From JAJDYQ01 sp965214035 (GTDB lineage Bacteria > Pseudomonadota > Gammaproteobacteria > JAJDYQ01), in the NCBI GenBank assembly GCA_965214035.1, contig OZ243932.1, positions 372,001-436,000 on the forward strand: a DNA stretch of 64,000 bases, given 5' to 3'. Position numbers and translations under genes: made by a program. Within the stretch, counting starts at the first letter, position 1. Every line of letters starts with the position of its first letter. Positions 26,386 to 34,910 of the stretch are shown piece after piece. The notes beneath the pieces were generated by a model, which worked only from the letters and a program-made list of their open reading frames with translations, had not been told where the DNA came from and searched no databases.

Positions 26386-27369
26386 TTATTCTTCAAAAAC
26401 AAATCTTTCGACCTCACTGAGAAAGCGTTCAATGTTAAATGACTGGGCAAACTCTTTTTGTTTTTTTAATATTTCTTCATCCTCCTCCGAAAAGATTGTG
26501 TTAATTCTGTCAATCCAGACATTTTTCTCTAAAGGCAATAGATTTTCTTCTAAATTTGATTCCAAAAGCCCGGTGTTGTTGGCCGATAAAACATAACAGT
26601 TACTGGCTGCGGCTTCTACCGGAGGCAATCCAAAACCTTCGTAAGTGGATGGGAATAAAAGAACTTTACTCTCTTCAAGATACTGTTTTTTATCTTCTTC
26701 CGAGCATCGTTCTACGACGGAAACCTTCAGGTTATTTTCTTTAATAAAAGCAGCATTTTGTCGGGAAATCCATCCGATTTTTAATAGTTTTTTATTGTTA
26801 AAGTGTTTTAGTATCTGCAAAATAAATTTAAAGTTTTTGCGTTCATAATCGCCTGCTATATGAATAAAATCATACTTCTTTTGCCGCTTCTTTGATGGTT
26901 CAAAAAATATTTCATCAATGCCACCATGTATTACTTCATTCTGCGGTATTTGATATTTGTGATAAAAATCAATAAATTCTTCCTTTGCAAACTTGGATAT
27001 AAATATCAATTTATCGAGATTCAGAGAGTATTTAAATATGATACTCCAGGCAGGCCTTTTCCAAGAAGTTGAAAATGTCAAAGCAAGTAAATCATGTATG
27101 ATAAAGGCTTTGTTTTTGACTTTGTTGTTTGCAAGGGCTTTTGCCAGGATAGGTTCCTGGATAAATCCGTAATCAAACTCTTTTTCATTTTTGTAAAAAA
27201 TTATTCTTAATAGTCTTTTGAGGGATGATTTTGAATATAAATCAACAAACTCAACCTGGCAATCCTCTTTTTGATCAAAATACTTTTTTAGGTGATGTGC
27301 ATAAACTCCCAGTGATGATTTTTCCGGAAATATGCTTAATATCAGAATTTTATTAACTTTTTTGTCCAT
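26386..27369 (-). CDS. GT4-type glycosyltransferase, array copy 3
   Basis: 327 residues. Acceptor half like copies 1 and 4 (FIIHDLLALTFSTSWKRPAWS, IPQNEVIHGGIDEIFFEPSKK), but with a single copy of the HIAGDYERKNFKF segment, so it may represent the unduplicated ancestor of copies 1 and 4. The C-terminal donor domain is the same as in all copies. AT-rich. Confidence 0.85.
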   Translation of the reverse strand: MDKKVNKILILSIFPEKSSLGVYAHHLKKYFDQKEDCQVEFVDLYSKSSLKRLLRIIFYKNEKEFDYGFIQEPILAKALANNKVKNKAFIIHDLLALTFSTSWKRPAWSIIFKYSLNLDKLIFISKFAKEEFIDFYHKYQIPQNEVIHGGIDEIFFEPSKKRQKKYDFIHIAGDYERKNFKFILQILKHFNNKKLLKIGWISRQNAAFIKENNLKVSVVERCSEEDKKQYLEESKVLLFPSTYEGFGLPPVEAAASNCYVLSANNTGLLESNLEENLLPLEKNVWIDRINTIFSEEDEEILKKQKEFAQSFNIERFLSEVERFVFEE

Positions 27370-27453
27370 AGTATTATCTTTAACTTTGTAAATCCGGCTG
27401 ACACAGGATTTTTAACATTCTTCCTGTTACTGATTTTCGTGGTTTCCCCCCAT

Positions 27454-28500
27454 TTATTCTTCAAAAACAAATCTTTCGACCTCACTGAGAAAGCGTTTAA
27501 TGTTAAATGACTGGGCAAACTCTTTTTGTTTTTTTAATATTTCTTCATCCTCCTCCGAAAAGATTGTGTTAATTCTGTCAATCCAGACATTTTTCTCTAA
27601 AGGCAATAGATTTTCTTCTAAATTTGATTCCAAAAGCCCGGTGTTGTTGGCCGATAAAACATAACAGTTACTGGCCGCGGCTTCTACCGGAGGCAATCCA
27701 AAACCTTCGTAAGTGGATGGGAATAAAAGAACTTTACTCTCTTCAAGATACTGTTTTTTATCTTCTTCCGAGCATCGTTCTACGACGGAAACCTTCAGGT
27801 TATTTTCTTTAATAAAAGCAGCATTTTGTCGGGAAATCCGTCCGATTTTTAATAGTTTTTTATCTTTAAAGTGTTTTAGTATCTGCAAAATAAATTTGAA
27901 GTTTTTGCGTTCATAACCGCCTGCTATATGAAAGTGTTTTAGTATCTGCAAAATAAATTTGAAGTTTTTGCGTTCATAACCGCCTGCTATATGAATAAAA
28001 TCATACTTCTTTTGCCGCTTCTTTGATGGTTCAAAAAATATTTCATCAATGCCACCATGTATTACTTCATTCTGCGGTATTTGATATTTGTGATAAAAAT
28101 CAATAAATTCTTCCTTTGCAAACTTGGATATAAATATCAATTTATCGAGATTCAGAGAGTATTTAAATATGATACTCCAGGCAGGCCTTTTCCAAGAAGT
28201 TGAAAATGTCAAAGCAAGTAAATCATGTATAATGAAGACTTTGTTTTTGACTTTGCTGTTTGCAAGGGTTTTTGCCAGGATAGGTTCCTGGATAAATCCG
28301 TAATCAAACCCTTTTTCATTTTTGTAAAAAATTATTCTTAATAGTCTTTTGAGGGATGATTTTGAATATAAATCAACAAACTCAACCTGGCAATCCTCTT
28401 TTTGATCAAAATACTTTTTTAGGTGACGTGCATAAACTCCCAGTGATGATTTTTCCAGACATATGCTTAATATCAGAATTTTATTAACTTTTTTGTCCAT
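27454..28500 (-). CDS. GT4-type glycosyltransferase, array copy 4 (63-bp internal duplication)
   Basis: 348 residues, differing from copy 1 at only a handful of positions (for example SICLEKSS for SIFPEKSS, NEKGFDYG for NEKEFDYG, NIKRF for NIERF). It carries the same 21-residue tandem duplication (about 27868-27993). Such similarity over the whole 1.1-kb unit indicates recent block duplication or gene conversion. Same GT-B donor motifs. Confidence 0.85.
   Translation of the reverse strand: MDKKVNKILILSICLEKSSLGVYARHLKKYFDQKEDCQVEFVDLYSKSSLKRLLRIIFYKNEKGFDYGFIQEPILAKTLANSKVKNKVFIIHDLLALTFSTSWKRPAWSIIFKYSLNLDKLIFISKFAKEEFIDFYHKYQIPQNEVIHGGIDEIFFEPSKKRQKKYDFIHIAGGYERKNFKFILQILKHFHIAGGYERKNFKFILQILKHFKDKKLLKIGRISRQNAAFIKENNLKVSVVERCSEEDKKQYLEESKVLLFPSTYEGFGLPPVEAAASNCYVLSANNTGLLESNLEENLLPLEKNVWIDRINTIFSEEDEEILKKQKEFAQSFNIKRFLSEVERFVFEE
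27868..27993 (-). repeat. 63-bp tandem duplication inside glycosyltransferase copy 4
   Basis: Same two-unit duplication as at 24590-24715, displaced by 3278 bp, the spacing between copies 1 and 4. Confidence 0.9.
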
Positions 28501-28583
28501 AGTATTATCTTTAACTTTGTAAATCCGGCTGACACAGGATTTTTAACATTCTTTCTGTTACTGATTTTCGTGGTTTCCCCCAT

Positions 28584-29564
28584 TTATTCTTCAAAAACAA
28601 ATCTTTCGACCTCACTGAGAAAGCGTTCAATGTTAAATGACTGAGCAAACTCTTTTTGTTTTTTTAATATTTCTTCATCCTCCTCCGAAAAGATTGTGTT
28701 AATTCTGTCAATCCAGACATTTTTCTCTAAAGGCAATAGATTTTCTTCTAAATTTGATTCCAAAAGCCCGGTGTTGTTGGCCGATAAAACATAACAATTA
28801 CTGGCCGCGGCTTCTATCGGAGGCAATCCAAAACCTTCGTAAGTGGATGGGAATAAAAGAATTTTGCTTTCTTCAAGATACTGTTTTTTATCTTCTTCCG
28901 AGCATCGTTTTACGATAGAAACTTTCAGGTTATTGGCTTTAATAAAAGCAGCATCCTGCGAAGAAATTTCTCCGATTCTTAACAGTTTTCTATCGTTAAA
29001 GTGTTTTAGTATCTGCAAAATAAATTTGAAGTTTTTGTGTTTGGCATTTCTTGCTATATGAATAAAATCATATTTCTTTTGTCTTTTTTTGGATGGTTCG
29101 AAAAATATTTCATCAATGCCCCCGTATATCACTTTATTTTCTGGTATTGGATATCGGTGGTAATAATGAGTAAACTCTTCCTTCGCAAATCTGGATATAA
29201 ATATCAGCTTGTCGAAATTTAAAACGAACTTGAGTATAAATTTCCAAAGAGGTTTTTTCCAGGAGTATGTGCTTGTTATATGTCCCAAATCATGTATGAC
29301 GCATACTTTTTTTTTGACTTTGCTACGTGCAAGAGGCATTCCCAATATAGGAGCAGGAATAAACCCGTAATCAAACTCTTCTTTGTGTCGATAAAAAATC
29401 ATGCTTAATGATCTTTTGAGACGCGATTTTGCAGATAAATCAATAAACTCAACCTGACAATCCTCTTTTTGTGCAAAGTATTTTTTTAGTTGATACCCAT
29501 AAAATCCCAGTGATGATTCTTTCGGAAATGCGTCCAGTATCAAAATTTTAACTTTTTTGTCCAT
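28584..29564 (-). CDS. GT4-type glycosyltransferase, array copy 5 (first gene of the array)
   Basis: 326 residues. The N-terminal 85 residues (MDKKVKILILDAFPKESSLG, FYRHKEEFDYGFIPAPILGM) are the most divergent of the array. From KKKVCVIHDLGHITSTYSW it follows copy 2, and the last 120 residues are common to all copies. As the first gene on the minus strand it has different upstream DNA (AAAGGC before the ATG); the other four start within the repeated spacer. Probably the oldest member or the entry point of the transcript. Confidence 0.85.
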   Translation of the reverse strand: MDKKVKILILDAFPKESSLGFYGYQLKKYFAQKEDCQVEFIDLSAKSRLKRSLSMIFYRHKEEFDYGFIPAPILGMPLARSKVKKKVCVIHDLGHITSTYSWKKPLWKFILKFVLNFDKLIFISRFAKEEFTHYYHRYPIPENKVIYGGIDEIFFEPSKKRQKKYDFIHIARNAKHKNFKFILQILKHFNDRKLLRIGEISSQDAAFIKANNLKVSIVKRCSEEDKKQYLEESKILLFPSTYEGFGLPPIEAAASNCYVLSANNTGLLESNLEENLLPLEKNVWIDRINTIFSEEDEEILKKQKEFAQSFNIERFLSEVERFVFEE

Positions 29565-30075
29565 ATCTTGCCTTTATCCAAGGCAGCATAGTTAAGTGAT
29601 TCCTATCCTGCTCTTTAAGGATATTCACGATACTTAAAACCTAACATGCTTTCCCGGTTATTAGCATAGCATTTTTTTGGGTCCAGATGTGATTTCCCAT
29701 CAGGCCATTTAACGGGCCCCATATGATCCTAATCGAGGATTAACATTGTGGTGGTGAGGCGCATGCCCCGATAAATCTGTGCAGAGAATACACCTGTTGA
29801 CATCCAAAGATCGAGCCTCATTTCTTTTTTGGCAGAGTAGGCATTTCGGTTTCCAGTGCTGACAGTTTCTTAATTCAGTCGGTCGCTGTTTGTGGGCTTG
29901 ATCGCCAGTCAGCTTTTTCGAACTTTTCTTCAATATACTACTTTTGTAGTTGGGATGGTGCTATAGTAACCCGTATCACCCGGTGCTCGTGCCCCAAACA
30001 AAGCGCGTTATTAAGATTTCATCCTGCCAGAATCCTCTTGTGGTATGCCTTCCCGGCCGGATTATATAACCCGGC
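29565..30075. other. Intergenic region right of the glycosyltransferase array
   Basis: About 510 bp. It should contain the promoter of the leftward array and the 3' end of the FAD-oxidoreductase transcript. No family-like gene, tRNA or strong terminator recognised. An open frame at 29709-29933 lacks supporting features. Confidence 0.4.
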
Positions 30076-32199
30076 TTAACCTCGGCGCCAGCGATGATAC
30101 TTCTCGGCCCATTTCAGCAGGCCTTCCGGGGCATGGGCCTTTTTCCAGTTGCCGGCGGCAAACTTGTTGGCCTCGGCCAGCGTGGGGTAGATATGGATGG
30201 TACCCAGGATTTTGTTCAGCCCCAGCTTGTATCGCATGGCGAGAATAAACTCGCTGATCAGATCGCCGGCATGTTCGCCGACAATGGTAACACCGAGAAT
30301 TTTATCCTTACCGGGTTCGGTCAGAATCTTGACCATGCCGTGATTTTCTTCATCAGCTATGGCGCGATCCAGATCATCAATGCCGTATGTAGTGACTTCA
30401 AAGGCGATATTTTGTTGTCGGGCCTCCTGTTCATTCAGGCCGACACGGGCAACTTCCGGCTCGGTAAAAGTACACCAGGGAATGACTGAATAATCGGTCT
30501 TGAATTTCTTGACACCGAGCAGGGCGTTGACGGATGCATACCAGGCCTGGTGTGATGCGGTATGGGTGAACTGATAGGGTCCGGCAACATCACCACAGGC
30601 GTAGATATTGGGGTATCGGGTTTGCAGAAACTCATTGGTATCGATGGTGTTATGCTCGTTCAGGCCAATGTCCAGATTTTCCAGACCGTAGCCGGTAGTG
30701 CGGGCCTTGCGTCCAACGGCAAATAGCACGGCATCAAACTCAAAGCGCACCTCTTCATTATTATGCTGACAGACAAGTATATTGTCACCCTCAAAGCGAA
30801 GCGGCGTATGTTCGGTGCAGACATTGATGCCTTCTGCCGAGAATCGTTCCGCGACCATCTTTGAGACTTCTTCATCCTCTTTCGGTATCAGGCGGGAACC
30901 GCGATGTACATGGGTTACCTGACTGGAAAAACGTCCAAAAGCCTGAGCCAGTTCGCAGCCAATCGGTCCGCCACCAATCACAACTAACCGCTTCGGTAAT
31001 TTGCGGATATTCCAGATCGTGTCGGACGTAAAAAAGTTGATGTTATTGAGGCCTTCTATTGGAGGGACATAGGGTTCGGCACCTGCAGCGATAATAATGG
31101 AAGGAGTATGAATGGTCTGACCGTTGACCTCCACTGTCCAGGGAGATTTGATGGTGGCATCGCCTTGAATACAGTCAACACCAAGCCCGGTATAGCGCTC
31201 AACCGAATCGTGTGGTTCGACCATCTTTATTTTTTGCTGAACCCGCTCCATGATATCGGCAAAACTGAATGTTACCTCGGCCCCGGTGATGCCGAATTCG
31301 CGGCAGCGTTTGGTATGTGACAGAAATTTCGCCGAACGGATTAATGCCTTGGACGGAACGCAACCGGTATTCAGACAATCCCCGCCCATTCTGTGTTTTT
31401 CAATCAATGTCACTCTGGCTTTGATGGCGGCTGCAATATAGGCACTGACCAGACCGGCAGAACCGGCACCAATGACTACCAGATTGGTATCGAATTTACG
31501 GGGCTTTTGCCAGCCGTGATAAACCCGCTGCGCTTTGATGAAGTCCAGCAGTTTGCGCGCCAGTAACGGAAACAACCCAAGCAGGGTGAACGCAAAGACA
31601 AGCTCAGGTGAAAGGATGCCACCCAATGATTCGATTTCCCCCAGCTGTGTGCCCGCATAAACATAAACAACGGTGCCGGCCAACATGCCGACTTGGCTGA
31701 TCCAGTAAAATGTCCAGGTCCTTATCGGCGTAAGGCCCATTAGCAGGTTGATCATAAAAAAAGGGAAGGCGGGTACCAGACGCAGGGCAAACAGATAAAA
31801 GGCTCCATCTTTTTCAACACCCTGATTGATCATCTTGAGCTTGCTGCCGAATTTCTGTTGCACTGACTCCCGCAGCAAATAGCGCGATACCAGAAAGGCC
31901 GCAGTGGCACCGATGGTAGAGGCAAATGAAACGATGACAACACCTGCCACAAGACCGAAGAGTGCGCCGCCGATCAATGTGAGTACTGCGGCACCGGGCA
32001 GAGATAAGCCGGTTATGGCGATATAGAGGAGAAAGAATCCGCCGATCAAGATCGCGGGACTTTTTTGATACCAGAGATCGATCTGTTGTTGCTGTGATTT
32101 CAGGTACTGGAGATTGAGGTACTGATTCAGATCATAATGAAAAAACAGGACCACAGCGGTAACGAGCAGCACGATGAGAATGATTTTGCCTGATTTCAC
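30076..32199 (-). CDS. TVP38/TMEM64-family membrane domain fused to a pyridine nucleotide-disulfide oxidoreductase
   Basis: 707 residues. The N-terminal 220 residues form a multi-helix TVP38/TMEM64 (DedA/VTT-like) membrane domain (FFLLYIAITGLSLPGAAVLT, LRLVPAFPFFMINLLMGLTPI). Residues about 238-707 are a complete flavoprotein disulfide reductase of the mercuric reductase/dihydrolipoamide dehydrogenase type: LVVIGAGSAGLVSAYIAA, the redox pair in GGDCLNTGCVPSKALIR, the NAD site VVIGGGPIGCELAQAFGRF, YACGDVAGPYQFTHTASHQA, and a dimerisation domain. The C-terminal His-Glu-type active site is not of the lipoamide form. This fusion recurs in proteobacteria; its substrate is unknown. Lies 48 bp after the antiporter gene and is probably co-transcribed. 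Confidence 0.88.
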   Translation of the reverse strand: MKSGKIILIVLLVTAVVLFFHYDLNQYLNLQYLKSQQQQIDLWYQKSPAILIGGFFLLYIAITGLSLPGAAVLTLIGGALFGLVAGVVIVSFASTIGATAAFLVSRYLLRESVQQKFGSKLKMINQGVEKDGAFYLFALRLVPAFPFFMINLLMGLTPIRTWTFYWISQVGMLAGTVVYVYAGTQLGEIESLGGILSPELVFAFTLLGLFPLLARKLLDFIKAQRVYHGWQKPRKFDTNLVVIGAGSAGLVSAYIAAAIKARVTLIEKHRMGGDCLNTGCVPSKALIRSAKFLSHTKRCREFGITGAEVTFSFADIMERVQQKIKMVEPHDSVERYTGLGVDCIQGDATIKSPWTVEVNGQTIHTPSIIIAAGAEPYVPPIEGLNNINFFTSDTIWNIRKLPKRLVVIGGGPIGCELAQAFGRFSSQVTHVHRGSRLIPKEDEEVSKMVAERFSAEGINVCTEHTPLRFEGDNILVCQHNNEEVRFEFDAVLFAVGRKARTTGYGLENLDIGLNEHNTIDTNEFLQTRYPNIYACGDVAGPYQFTHTASHQAWYASVNALLGVKKFKTDYSVIPWCTFTEPEVARVGLNEQEARQQNIAFEVTTYGIDDLDRAIADEENHGMVKILTEPGKDKILGVTIVGEHAGDLISEFILAMRYKLGLNKILGTIHIYPTLAEANKFAAGNWKKAHAPEGLLKWAEKYHRWRRG

Positions 32200-32247
32200 G
32201 GGACACCAGTTGTTGACAGTATTGTTTGTGTAGTATGCCCCATTCTA

Positions 32248-34284
32248 TCATGTCCCGCGTAACAATATCTCCTCGGCGAGTTCGAGTTCCTCGGTCCCGC
32301 CTTCAAGCAGCAATGCGTCGCCTTCTCTCAGAACCATATCCGTATCAGGGCTGTCGCCACGAATATTGCCGCGCCTGATGGACAACACACTGATGCCTCT
32401 TTCGGAAATATGCAGACTCTTAATGGTTTGGCCGATGGATTGACTGCCGGGAACCAGCACAACGGTATGCCGTCGATAGTGATCGGATGGCATATCCTCG
32501 ACATTTTCGGCCTGGACGCCATGGAAGTAGCCACGCAGGTTGTAATAGTGATCTGCCCGCGTTTTTTCGACCAGATACAGTATGTCCTGGGTGGGTATAT
32601 TAAGCACCTCCAGCAACTGGGTCGCCAGTATCATACTGGATTCCAGTTTTTCAGGTACCACCCGGCAGGCACCGGCCTGTTCCAGCTCGTCCAGATGTAA
32701 ATCATCCTCGGTGCGGACGATCACGGGCAGCTCTGGGTTACGACTGTGTGCGGTTTTGATAATCCGGTTGGCGGCATGATTATCGGTCGAAGTAATGATC
32801 ATTGCTCTGGCACGCTTGACGCCGGCTGCACGCAACATGGAAATATGGGTCGCATCCCCATAATAGACGCGCTCGCCGGCCTCATAGGCTTCCCGCACAA
32901 TGACCGGGTCCAGATCCAGTCCGACATATTCAATTCCCTCCTGTCTCAGAAATGACGACAGGTTCTGACCGATACGACCATATCCGATAATGATGACATG
33001 GTTGCGCAGTTCTCTGGAGGCATGAAAAATATTTTTGGCGCGCACCTGATGTTTTTTCAGGTAACTCTTCGGATAAAGATTTTTGGCAATATTGCCATTT
33101 TCCCGAATGAGCAGCGGCGCGATAAGCATACTGACCACAATGGCGGCCAGAATGGCCTGACTGTCCTGCACAGAGAGCAGCTCCCGGCTGAGGGCCAGAG
33201 CCAGCAATGCAAAGCCGAACTCACCGCCCTGGGCAAGGACCAGAGCGGTGCGTGCCGCCACAACGTTTTCATGGCCCATCATGCGGCTGATAGCCATGAT
33301 CAGCAGTCCCTTGCCGACGACCAGCACAAACAGCAACAACAACGCCTGTGACCAGATAGCAGGCAGCATGGTGATATCCAGTTGAATGCCGATGGTAATA
33401 AAAAACAGGCCCATAAAGACATCGCGGAACGGACGTATATCGGTTTCAATCTGATGGCGGTACTCGGATTCTCCCAGCATAATGCCGGCCAGAAACGCCC
33501 CCATAGCGGCGGACAGGCCCAGCATATGAGTGAAAGCACCCGCCATCAGGGCGATAAACAAAACGGTCAGGGTAAATAACTCGGCAGAGTGGGCGGAGGC
33601 CACCATGTGAAAAATCGGGCGTAATACCCAGCGCCCCAATGCATGCATAATGATAAATGCAGCAGCGGCCCTGGTCATGGCAAGCAACAACTCGACTCCC
33701 AGATTGTTGTCCGATTCACCAGCCATAATCGGGATAATGACCAGAAACGGCACCACGGCCAGATCCTGAAACAACAATGCACCCAGGGCCAGCCGACCAT
33801 GGCGGGATTGCATCTCCAGTTGTTCGGTCAGTTGTTTGGCGACAATGGCAGTGGAAGACAGAGCGACGGCTCCGCCAACCACGATCGAGCCTGCCCAGTC
33901 CATGCCCATGACATGAGCGACCCCCATGCCTGCCAGCGTGGTCAGGATGACCTGTGTGCCGCCGAGGCCGAGCACGGCCTTTTTCATGGACACAAGCTGT
34001 GCCAGAGAAAACTCCAGACCGATTGAAAACAGTAGAAAAACCACACCCACCTCAGCCAGTAGGTGGATGGAATGCTCATTCTCCACCAGACCCAGCGCAT
34101 AAGGGCCGACAACGATACCGACAAGCAGATAGGCGAGTATGGGTGGCAGGCTGAATTTTTTCAGCACAGTCACCAGCATAATCGACATGGCCAGCAACAT
34201 CAGAACAGTGTATAGAACATGCTCAGTCAAGGTCTTTCCCGGTTGAGCGGAATATCCGCTGATCGGACAGAGCGTCTTGAGCAC
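32248..34284 (-). CDS. CPA2-family monovalent cation:proton antiporter (KefB/KefC-like)
   Basis: 678 residues. About 12 transmembrane helices (residues 20-400) with the family landmarks LAYLLVGIVVGPYALGL, VVFLLFSIGLEFSLAQL, ALSSTAIVAKQL and LVLAQGGEFGFALLALAL. A cytosolic RCK/TrkA-N domain follows (HVIIIGYGRIGQNLSSFLRQEG, LDLDPVIVREAYEAGERVYYGDATH), then a TrkA-C domain near the end (QSIGQTIKSLHISERGISVLSIRRG). Potassium or sodium efflux coupled to protons. The start may be TTG 34230, since the first 18 residues do not look like the family. Confidence 0.9.
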   Translation of the reverse strand: MLKTLCPISGYSAQPGKTLTEHVLYTVLMLLAMSIMLVTVLKKFSLPPILAYLLVGIVVGPYALGLVENEHSIHLLAEVGVVFLLFSIGLEFSLAQLVSMKKAVLGLGGTQVILTTLAGMGVAHVMGMDWAGSIVVGGAVALSSTAIVAKQLTEQLEMQSRHGRLALGALLFQDLAVVPFLVIIPIMAGESDNNLGVELLLAMTRAAAAFIIMHALGRWVLRPIFHMVASAHSAELFTLTVLFIALMAGAFTHMLGLSAAMGAFLAGIMLGESEYRHQIETDIRPFRDVFMGLFFITIGIQLDITMLPAIWSQALLLLFVLVVGKGLLIMAISRMMGHENVVAARTALVLAQGGEFGFALLALALSRELLSVQDSQAILAAIVVSMLIAPLLIRENGNIAKNLYPKSYLKKHQVRAKNIFHASRELRNHVIIIGYGRIGQNLSSFLRQEGIEYVGLDLDPVIVREAYEAGERVYYGDATHISMLRAAGVKRARAMIITSTDNHAANRIIKTAHSRNPELPVIVRTEDDLHLDELEQAGACRVVPEKLESSMILATQLLEVLNIPTQDILYLVEKTRADHYYNLRGYFHGVQAENVEDMPSDHYRRHTVVLVPGSQSIGQTIKSLHISERGISVLSIRRGNIRGDSPDTDMVLREGDALLLEGGTEELELAEEILLRGT

Positions 34285-34504
34285 CCTGTTCCTGAAATAT
34301 GTTTATTGTGCATGAAAAATACCGGCATGTGTATTAGACAAACCCTGATTAAAAAAGGGTTTTCTGGTAGTATAGATATAATCGTCCAGCATCCATAAAA
34401 GCCTGGGTTATCAAGGCAGCCTTTTGATATCGAAGCAAAAACGGTTGCTGCTGCACCGCGTATTTTGTCGTAGAATTACCGTCTGGTTATTGAGAGAGGC
34501 TGAT

Positions 34505-34846
34505 ATGCCGGCATACGACTATTACTGTGAGACGAATGGAAAGACCGTTGAGGTGACTCATCCGGCTGGCAAAAAGCTGCGTTTTTGGGCAGAGGTCTGT
34601 TACTACGCGCAAATCCGTCTGGGTGATACCGACCCGGAGGCAGCGGTCAAAATGGTTATCAGCCGAGCACCGGGTGTGTCGATTCCCAAATTCAACAGTG
34701 AATTGAGGAATATCGGTTTTACCCGTCTGGAAAAGCGCGATGACGGTATATATGAGAATGTCACCGCGACGGACAGGGAAAGCCGCTACATGAAGCGGGG
34801 CGATGCCTCTACCCTGCCGGATATTAAGGGCAGGATTGCGGATTGA
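34505..34846 (+). CDS. Small FmdB/zinc-ribbon-like protein lacking most zinc cysteines
   Basis: 113 residues from ATG 34505, preceded by GAGAGGC. The N-terminus MPAYDYYCETNGKTVEVTHPAGKKLRFWAEVC resembles the small zinc-ribbon proteins starting MP-x-YDY-x-C. Only two cysteines remain here (YC, VC), so a four-cysteine ribbon cannot form. The C-terminal half (ISRAPGVSIPKFNSELRNIG, FTRLEKRDDGIYENVTA) is unrecognised. Function unknown. Lies between convergent soxB and the antiporter gene, alone on the plus strand. Confidence 0.65.
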   Translation: MPAYDYYCETNGKTVEVTHPAGKKLRFWAEVCYYAQIRLGDTDPEAAVKMVISRAPGVSIPKFNSELRNIGFTRLEKRDDGIYENVTATDRESRYMKRGDASTLPDIKGRIAD

Positions 34847-34910
34847 TCGATAGCGGTTGGCTCCCTTTGACAGGCTCAGGGGGCCCCCGGTTTGAGTCAG
34901 GCTGTATTCC

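Noticed and set aside
24176..29564. CRISPR-like regular repeats
   Set aside because: The regular repeats are 1.0-1.1-kb gene units with 83-84-bp spacers, not 25-40-bp repeats with unique spacers, and no cas genes are present.
29709..29933. 74-residue minus-strand open frame with two CxxC pairs (KCLLC, RCILC)
   Set aside because: No recognisable family, no ribosome site and atypical codon use; the cysteines alone are not enough evidence for a gene.
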